Assembly (NCBI GenBank): GCA_024404335.1
Contig: JAKSQA010000021.1
Location: forward strand, 1 to 9,993
Reading direction: 5' to 3'
Length of the DNA stretch: 9,993 bases
Origin: Mailhella sp.
GTDB lineage: Bacteria > Desulfobacterota > Desulfovibrionia > Desulfovibrionales > Desulfovibrionaceae
Part shown: in pieces, positions 6,348-9,993 of the stretch
Numbering within the stretch: position 1 is the stretch's first letter
Layout: every line of letters starts with the position of its first letter
Translations under genes and position numbers: made by a program
The notes under the pieces: generated by a model
Database searches by the model: none
Told to the model about the DNA's origin: nothing
What the model saw: only the letters and a program-made list of their open reading frames with translations

Positions 6348-7277
6348 ATGGAGAAGATGCGCATACTGCTTGTGGCGGGCGGATGGTCGACCGAACGCGA
6401 GATTTCCCTCAAGGGAGCCCGGGTCGTGGCCGGCGCCCTGCGCGGCCGCGGGCATGAGGTCACGGAGTTCGACCTGGCCGACGGCTTTGAGAAGCTGATG
6501 GAGCTTGCCGGGAAGAACGACGTCGCGTTTCTGAACCTCCACGGGCGCCCCGGTGAGGACGGGCTTGTCCAGGCCATGCTTGAGCGTGCCGGGTGCCCCT
6601 ACCAGGGCTCCGGCCCCGCGGGCTCCTTCCTCGCCCTGAACAAGGCCGCCGCCAAGGCGCTCATGCGCCGCGCCGGCATACGCACCGCCGACTATGTCTT
6701 CCTGCCCACGCAGCCCGACGCATCGTGGAAGCCCGGCCTTCCCTTCCCCCTCTTCGTCAAGTCGAACACCGGCGGCTCCAGCATCGACCTGTACCGCGTA
6801 GGCGACGAGGCCGAGCTCCATCAGGCGCTCTCCTCCCTCTTCGAGAAGAAGCAGGAGGTGCTCATCGAGACGCTGATCGTCGGCAGGGAAGTCACCTGCG
6901 GCGTCCTCGGGCTTCCCGGTGAGGAGAAGGCGCTTCCTCCCGTGCTCATCGTGCCCAAGAGCGGATATTTCGACTTCCATGACAAGTATGCGGCCGACGG
7001 CGCCGCCGAGCTCTGCCCCGCGCCCCTTCCCGAGGATGTGCTGCGCCGCGTGCAGGAGCAGGCCCTGGCCGCCCACCGCTGCCTCGGGCTTTCCGGCTAC
7101 AGCCGCACCGACTTCATCCTCACCGAAGGGGGAGACCTGTACGCCCTTGAGGTGAACACGCTTCCCGGAATGACGGATGCGAGCCTCGTTCCCAAGGAGG
7201 CGGCGGCCGCCGGCATCCCCTTTGCCGAGCTGCTTGAGACCCTTCTGCGCTTCGCCATGGAATCCGCCGCCGCATAG
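6348..7277 (+). CDS. ddl: D-alanine--D-alanine ligase
   Basis: A 309-residue ATP-grasp ligase that makes the D-Ala-D-Ala dipeptide for peptidoglycan precursors in the cytoplasm. Seen: N-terminal GGWSTEREISLKGA (11-24, Glu17 corresponding to E. coli DdlB Glu15); LHGRPGEDG (64-72, His65); ATP-grasp lysine in FVKSNTGGSS (136-145); DKY (212-214), where Tyr214 matches Tyr216, the residue associated with D-Ala rather than D-lactate use; SRTDF (252-256, Arg253, Asp255); and EVNTLPGMTDAS (268-279), with Glu268 and Asn270 as Mg ligands. All catalytic residues are present and the length is normal. The proline that usually follows the ATP-grasp lysine is Ser139. ATG 6348 is chosen over the in-frame ATG at 6276 because GAGGTG lies five bases upstream and the N-terminus then matches the family. 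Confidence 0.94.
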   Translation: MEKMRILLVAGGWSTEREISLKGARVVAGALRGRGHEVTEFDLADGFEKLMELAGKNDVAFLNLHGRPGEDGLVQAMLERAGCPYQGSGPAGSFLALNKAAAKALMRRAGIRTADYVFLPTQPDASWKPGLPFPLFVKSNTGGSSIDLYRVGDEAELHQALSSLFEKKQEVLIETLIVGREVTCGVLGLPGEEKALPPVLIVPKSGYFDFHDKYAADGAAELCPAPLPEDVLRRVQEQALAAHRCLGLSGYSRTDFILTEGGDLYALEVNTLPGMTDASLVPKEAAAAGIPFAELLETLLRFAMESAAA

Positions 7278-7433
7278 CTCCGCGCGGATGCACATGCCGT
7301 CGGAGCCGTGTTCCGGCACGGCGGCGCATGCCTTCCTGCCCGGAAGCACTTCGGAAGCGCCGCGCCTGCGCCGGCGTTCCGCGCCTTCCGTACCTTCACG
7401 CCTAAGAAAACACCGCTTTGAGTGACCCTGTCC

Positions 7434-8399
7434 ATGACGGAAACGAAGACGAAACATCCCCGGGGCTACGACATCATCGGCGATGTCCACGGGCGCCTCG
7501 ACACGCTGCAGAGACTGTTCCGCACTCTGGGCTACCGGCGTGACGGGGCTTTCTCGTGGAAGCCGCCGGAAGGCCGCCGGGCGGTCTTCCTGGGGGATCT
7601 TGTCGACCGCGGGCCGTTCTCTGCCGAAGCCGCCCTGACGGCTCGCAAGATGTGCAGGGACGGCAGGGCGCTGTGCGTGATGGGGAACCATGAGTACAAC
7701 GTCGTCTGCTGGGGCCTCCGCAGGGCCGACGGCTCGCGCCTGCGTGCGCATGGCGAGAAGAACAGGAAGCAGATCGAGGGGTTCCTCACCAGTGTGGGCG
7801 AGGGCTCTTCGCTTCATCACAAGCTCTCCGAATGGTTCGCGTCGCTTCCCCTCTGGCTTGACCTCGGCCCGTTCTGCTGCGCGCACGCCTGCCCGCCGGC
7901 CTCGCCTGCCGAGCGGTGCGGCGGGCTCCTTGATGCGGATGCGAGGCCGGCCGGCCCGGAATTCTTCATCGAATCGCGGCGCGAAGGCACGGCGGCATGC
8001 GCCATCGTGAACCGGGTGCTCAAGGGGCCCTCCCTTCAGCTTCCGCGGGGCGTGACGTTCCGCGACAGATACGGCGTGGAGCGCAGCATGTCGCGCATGC
8101 GGTGGTGGCAGGAGGGCGGCGAGCGCACATGGCGGTCCCTCGCCGCAGCCGGGGGGGCCGACCTCTCGCGCCTTCCCGAGACTCCCGTGCCCGAGGAGCT
8201 GACAGCCATGACGCTGCCGGACAAGCCGGCGTTCTTCGGGCATTACGGCCTGCCCCCCGAGGCACACGCCTCCGCCTTCACGCGCAGGGCCGTATGCCTT
8301 GATTTCCGCGCGGGCACGGGCGGTCCGCTTACGGCGTACCGCTGGAACGAAGGCGATGATGGGATCATCGCCGACCGGATCATTTCCGTCTTTCCCTGA
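7434..8399 (+). CDS. PPP-family metallophosphoesterase (calcineurin-like phosphatase)
   Basis: A 321-residue cytoplasmic di-metal phosphoesterase. The metal and active-site motifs appear in family order: GDVHG (16-20), GDLVDRG (54-60), GNHE (84-87), His151 in CCAHAC, and GHY (269-271). GDxVDRG and GNHE place it in the PPP group with bacterial Ser/Thr phosphatases, Ap4A hydrolases and PrpE-like proteins. It is larger than those (~220-280), with a central insertion (~155-260) rich in Arg/Trp that shows no known motif. Substrate cannot be told: phosphoprotein, dinucleoside polyphosphate or RNA end. A GTG at 7422 is an alternative in-frame start; neither start has a good ribosome site, and ATG is preferred only on codon type. 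It follows ddl by 156 bp and is followed 23 bp later by the EF-hand gene, probably one transcript. Confidence 0.85.
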   Translation: MTETKTKHPRGYDIIGDVHGRLDTLQRLFRTLGYRRDGAFSWKPPEGRRAVFLGDLVDRGPFSAEAALTARKMCRDGRALCVMGNHEYNVVCWGLRRADGSRLRAHGEKNRKQIEGFLTSVGEGSSLHHKLSEWFASLPLWLDLGPFCCAHACPPASPAERCGGLLDADARPAGPEFFIESRREGTAACAIVNRVLKGPSLQLPRGVTFRDRYGVERSMSRMRWWQEGGERTWRSLAAAGGADLSRLPETPVPEELTAMTLPDKPAFFGHYGLPPEAHASAFTRRAVCLDFRAGTGGPLTAYRWNEGDDGIIADRIISVFP

Positions 8400-8422
8400 A
8401 ACCTTATTCCGGAGTACACGGC

Positions 8423-8935
8423 ATGTTCAGATTCCTTTCCGCACTGATTCCGGCAGGCCTGCTGCTGACGGCCCTTGCCGGCTCCGCAGCCGCATCGCCG
8501 ATGGAGGGCACGCCCGTATCCATGCACCGCCATGACCCCATGGAGCGCTTCGCGGCCATGGACGGCGATGCCGACGGGCGCGTTTCCCGCCAGGAGTTCT
8601 TCAAGGCGCGTCCTTCCTTTACGGAAAAGGCCTTCGAGCTCATCGACGCCGACCATGACGGATCCGTGACGAAAGAGGAATGGGCCGCCTTTTCCTCGGG
8701 CCATGGGGGGAACATGGGCGGCTCCGGCATGGGGGCCATGATGAAGGGGATGCGCGGCATGGGCGGCCCCCGCCCTGCGGAGGAATCCGCGGATCCGGGA
8801 TGCCCGGGCGGCGCAGCCTCCGGTTCCATGCCCCTTGTCATGCCGCCCGCCGCTCCTGAGGCATCCGGAAAGGGCGCCCCCGGAAAGGGCCCGGCGGGCC
8901 GTTCCGTCCCGCTGGTCATGCCGCCGGCGGAATAG
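8423..8935 (+). CDS. Exported EF-hand calcium-binding protein, Met/Gly-rich tail
   Basis: A 170-residue protein with a Sec-type signal peptide (hydrophobic core ~5-22, cleavage probably after Ala-Ser-Ala-type residues near 20-25), so probably periplasmic. Two canonical EF-hand loops follow: DGDADGRVSRQE (47-58) and DADHDGSVTKEE (75-86), each with Asp at positions 1, 3 and 5, Gly at 6 and Glu at 12, expected to bind Ca2+. Residues ~93-115 are Gly/Met-rich (eight Met), possibly flexible or soft-metal binding. The C-terminal part is Pro/Gly/Ala-rich and carries PLVMPPA at 137-143 and PLVMPPA again at 163-169. CCGGAG lies upstream of ATG 8423. The domain type is secure and the role unknown. It is the last gene before the promoter of the HesB pair. 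Confidence 0.85.
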   Translation: MFRFLSALIPAGLLLTALAGSAAASPMEGTPVSMHRHDPMERFAAMDGDADGRVSRQEFFKARPSFTEKAFELIDADHDGSVTKEEWAAFSSGHGGNMGGSGMGAMMKGMRGMGGPRPAEESADPGCPGGAASGSMPLVMPPAAPEASGKGAPGKGPAGRSVPLVMPPAE

Positions 8936-8974
8936 GGAGCCGGCGCCTTCCGGCCTTCAGGGCATGCGGCGCCG

Positions 8975-9003
8975 TTGACAAACTCCATGGCCATACCTAT
9001 ATA
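8975..9003 (+). promoter_or_regulatory. Strong sigma70-type promoter for the HesB-like gene pair
   Basis: A perfect -35 TTGACA (8975-8980), 17-bp spacer and TATATA (8998-9003) -10. Transcription should start near 9010, giving a leader of about 47 nt that includes a small CCCC/GGGG hairpin around 9015-9026 and the GGGAG ribosome site at 9047-9051. Confidence 0.85.
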
Positions 9004-9056
9004 ACGGTCCCAATCCCCGTCAGGGGTGCACACAGACAAACATATCGGGAGTTCAC

Positions 9057-9371
9057 ATGATCACTCTTTCCTCTGCGGCAGCGAATGAGCTGACCGCCTT
9101 CTTCGCCGACCGCCCCAAGGCCGGAATCCGAGTCTTCCTCGCCCCCGGCGGCTGAAGCGGCCCCAGGCTTTCCCTGGCTCTGGATGAGCCTACTGATCAT
9201 GATTCCTCCTTTGAGGCGAACGGTTTCACCTTCTGCATTGAAAAAGACCTTCTGGAGCGTGTGCGCGGCGTGAAGATCGACGTCAGCTACATGGGCTTCG
9301 TGGTCGAACCCGAACTCCCGCTTGCAAACAGCGGCAGCAGCTGCGGCTCGTGCGGCAGCTCCTGCCACTAG
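9057..9371 (+). CDS. HesB/IscA-like selenoprotein with in-frame UGA (Sec33)
   Basis: Reading the TGA at 9153-9155 as selenocysteine gives a 104-residue protein ending at TAG 9369-9371. Ribosome site GGGAG is five bases before ATG 9057. It belongs to the small HesB/IscA (A-type Fe-S carrier fold) group: FLAPGG-Sec-SGPR (27-36) places Sec33 at the first conserved cluster/thiol position, LALDEP (39-44) follows, and the tail NSGSSCGSCGSSCH has three Cys in place of the usual CGC end. The neighbour at 9430 has Cys33 in an otherwise ungapped N-terminal alignment. Coding quality continues unchanged after the TGA, and a SECIS-like hairpin follows it. HesB-like selenoproteins are known from selenoproteome surveys. 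A gene caller would truncate this to 32 codons or start late. Likely role: redox, metal or Fe-S chemistry in the cytoplasm. A nonsense mutation is the alternative, less likely. Confidence 0.87.
9153..9155 (+). other. UGA selenocysteine codon (residue 33)
   Basis: The codon sits in GGC GGC TGA AGC GGC CCC. The tandem copy has GGC GGC TGC AGC GGC CCC at 9520-9537. The single change is at the conserved Cys codon, the classical Sec/Cys replacement. Confidence 0.87.
9165..9191 (+). promoter_or_regulatory. Putative bacterial SECIS element
   Basis: AGGCT (9165-9169) pairs with AGCCT (9187-9191), then across small mismatches TCC (9171-9173) with GGA (9182-9184), leaving a CTGGCTCT apical loop. The loop GG lies 24-25 nt from the U of UGA, close to the G23/U24 loop position in E. 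coli fdhF. In the Cys paralogue the matching left-arm bases are different (CGGAT, CGG in place of AGGCT, TCC) and pairing is lost. An alternative CCAGG/CCTGG stem (9163-9167 with 9173-9177) has no loop G. The fold is judged by eye. Confidence 0.65.
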
Positions 9372-9373
9372 CC

Positions 9374-9426
9374 GTTCTCCCCGAACCTTCTGACTCAGGG
9401 CCGCCCCGGCGGACCCTTCGGAGAAC
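9374..9426 (+). promoter_or_regulatory. Intercistronic hairpin masking the Shine-Dalgarno of the second HesB gene
   Basis: GTTCTCC (9374-9380) is perfectly complementary to GGAGAAC (9420-9426), which contains the ribosome site of the gene at 9430. Inside lies a second stem, GGG-CCGC (9398-9404) with GCGG-A-CCC (9409-9416). The left arm begins three bases after the first gene's TAG, so a ribosome terminating there would open the stem: a translational-coupling layout. Confidence 0.6.
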
Positions 9427-9429
9427 CCC

Positions 9430-9765
9430 ATGTTCACAGTGACCGAAAGCGCCCTTACCGAACTTGCCGCGTTTTTCACCGAAAACCCCAAGTCGGGCAT
9501 CCGTCTCTACCTCGCCCCCGGCGGCTGCAGCGGCCCCCGGATCGGCCTTGCTCTGGACGAGCCCAACGAGCTCGACCACGTTGAGGAAGCGGAAGGCTAC
9601 ACCTTCTGCTGCACCAAGGAACTGTGGGCGACCATCGCCGGCGCTACCGTAGACGCCACGCCCATGGGCTTCCTCGTCATCCCCGAGCATCCTCTCCCCA
9701 ACATGGGCGGAGGCTGCGGCTGCCCCAGCTGCGGAACCGGCAGCTGCAGCGGCGGATGCCACTAG
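9430..9765 (+). CDS. HesB/IscA-like protein, Cys paralogue of the upstream selenoprotein
   Basis: A 111-residue cytoplasmic protein of the HesB/IscA-like group, aligning with the selenoprotein just upstream without gaps through residue 33. YLAPGGCSGPR (27-37) carries Cys33 at the Sec position, then LALDEP (40-45), FCCTKELW, and MGFLVIPEHPLP. The tail is unusually Cys-rich: GGGCGCPSCGTGSCSGGCH, six Cys in 19 residues, versus the CGC-x-SF end of true IscA/ErpA. That points to metal or cluster binding in a variant of the A-type carrier fold rather than to standard IscA. CGGAG lies six bases before ATG 9430, inside a hairpin arm. There is no separate promoter in the 58-bp gap, and a terminator follows 20 bp after the stop. 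The pair therefore forms a bicistronic unit that arose by tandem duplication. Confidence 0.88.
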   Translation: MFTVTESALTELAAFFTENPKSGIRLYLAPGGCSGPRIGLALDEPNELDHVEEAEGYTFCCTKELWATIAGATVDATPMGFLVIPEHPLPNMGGGCGCPSCGTGSCSGGCH

Positions 9766-9784
9766 TCGGACGGACCGAGACCAG

Positions 9785-9817
9785 GGCCGCCGTTCCTCGG
9801 AGCGGCGGCCTTTTGTT
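9785..9817 (+). terminator. Rho-independent terminator of the HesB pair
   Basis: GGCCGCCG (9785-9792) pairs with CGGCGGCC (9803-9810). The interior TTCC..GGAG extends the stem by a few pairs to a small loop, and TTTTGTTT (9811-9818) follows directly. It lies 20 bp after the stop codon of the second gene. Confidence 0.93.
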
Positions 9818-9827
9818 TAGGAAACCG

Positions 9828-9850
9828 CTGATTTATTCGAAATGAATCAG
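9828..9850. other. AT-rich hairpin/palindrome downstream of the terminator
   Basis: CTGATT (9828-9833) pairs with AATCAG (9845-9850) and pairing continues through T·G, A-T, T-A, T-A to a CGA loop, ten pairs in all. No T-tract follows on either strand. Another stem follows at once: CCCGA (9851-9855) with TCGGG (9879-9883), enclosing GCGG-CTT-CCGC. Function unknown; possibly 3'-end structures of a convergent transcript. Confidence 0.5.
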
Positions 9851-9901
9851 CCCGATGCCCGAAGCGGCTTCCGCCGAGTCGGGAAAGGCACGCCGGCCTG
9901 C

Positions 9902-9993
9902 TCATTTAACGGGGAAAGCGGATCTCCCCAATTCGCAGGCGGCGGACGTCCATGCCCGCGTGGCCGCGGAGAGGTCCCCGTGCAGATGATACC
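9902..9993 (-). CDS. Possible 3' end of a minus-strand gene running in from the right edge
   Basis: A minus-strand frame is open from the right edge for 29 codons to a TGA at 9902-9904. The peptide begins YHLHGDLSAATRAW and ends in SAFPVK; its composition is more protein-like than the other frames, though a second minus frame is also open for a similar length. No family is recognised. With so few residues the call rests on composition and on the convergent layout with hairpins downstream. Confidence 0.3.
   Translation of the reverse strand, partial: YHLHGDLSAATRAWTSAACELGRSAFPVK

Noticed and set aside
6147..8267. Very long minus-strand open frame (706 codons)
   Set aside because: It lies antisense to ddl and the phosphoesterase and its translation has no motif and a skewed Arg/Gly/Ala composition: a shadow of high-GC genes.
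9163..9177. CCAGG/CCTGG hairpin as the SECIS
   Set aside because: Its CTTTC loop has no G and lies nearer to the UGA than usual; the AGGCT/AGCCT fold fits better.
9057..9371. Reading the first HesB-like gene as a pseudogene killed by the TGA at 9153
   Set aside because: No other lesion is present, the TGA falls exactly at the conserved Cys codon, codons after it stay conserved with the paralogue, expression signals are strong, and a SECIS-like hairpin follows.
1..9993. CRISPR arrays, tRNA or rRNA genes, intact insertion sequences
   Set aside because: Scanned by eye on both strands; no regular direct repeats with spacers, no tRNA-like cloverleaf and no transposase were found.

Overview
The window is GC-rich, densely coding DNA from a Gram-negative bacterium. 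The gene content (MsbA-type exporter, LPS-type glycosyltransferases, Ddl, paired HesB/IscA-like proteins, one with an in-frame UGA at the catalytic Cys) best fits a sulfate-reducer-type deltaproteobacterium of the Desulfovibrionaceae. That placement is inferred from gene style and selenocysteine use, not from a marker gene.

Layout. (1) 2-499, plus strand: an open frame entering from the left edge. Its first ~50 codons look like the lipoprotein N-terminus of ApbE and the rest is the C-terminal end of ClpB, so it is an in-frame chimera; a strong terminator follows. (2) 770-1945, minus strand: a solitary AAA/Orc1-Cdc6-like ATPase with a winged-helix end. It is preceded by an AT-rich block with five helically phased RGTTATRT repeats arranged as an inverted repeat. 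(3) 2024-2317: a GC-rich, hairpin-rich gap with a plausible promoter at its right end. (4) 2318-6183, plus strand: an envelope-glycan operon of an MsbA-like ABC exporter, a GT8 and a GT9 glycosyltransferase. (5) 6348-8935, plus strand: D-Ala-D-Ala ligase, a PPP-type metallophosphoesterase and an exported EF-hand protein. (6) 8975-9817, plus strand: a transcription unit with its own TTGACA-17-TATATA promoter. It encodes two tandem HesB/IscA-like proteins and ends at an intrinsic terminator. (7) 9818-9993: non-coding hairpins, then possibly the 3' end of a minus-strand gene.

The most notable item is the first HesB-like gene (9057-9371). A conventional gene caller would split it at the TGA at 9153. 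Read as selenocysteine, the TGA gives a 104-residue protein that aligns without gaps through residue 33 to its 111-residue neighbour, with Sec33 exactly where the neighbour has the conserved cluster-binding Cys33. A SECIS-like hairpin follows the UGA at the expected distance, and its pairing bases are not preserved in the Cys copy. A second hairpin between the two genes would mask the downstream Shine-Dalgarno and starts three bases after the first gene's stop codon, suggesting translational coupling of the Sec/Cys pair.

How the genes work together: the MsbA/GT8/GT9 block fits assembly and export of lipid A-core or a related surface glycan, and Ddl supplies peptidoglycan precursor. The HesB pair probably acts in Fe-S or thiol/metal chemistry. 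The ATPase stands alone and may be a transferred gene regulated through its own repeat block.
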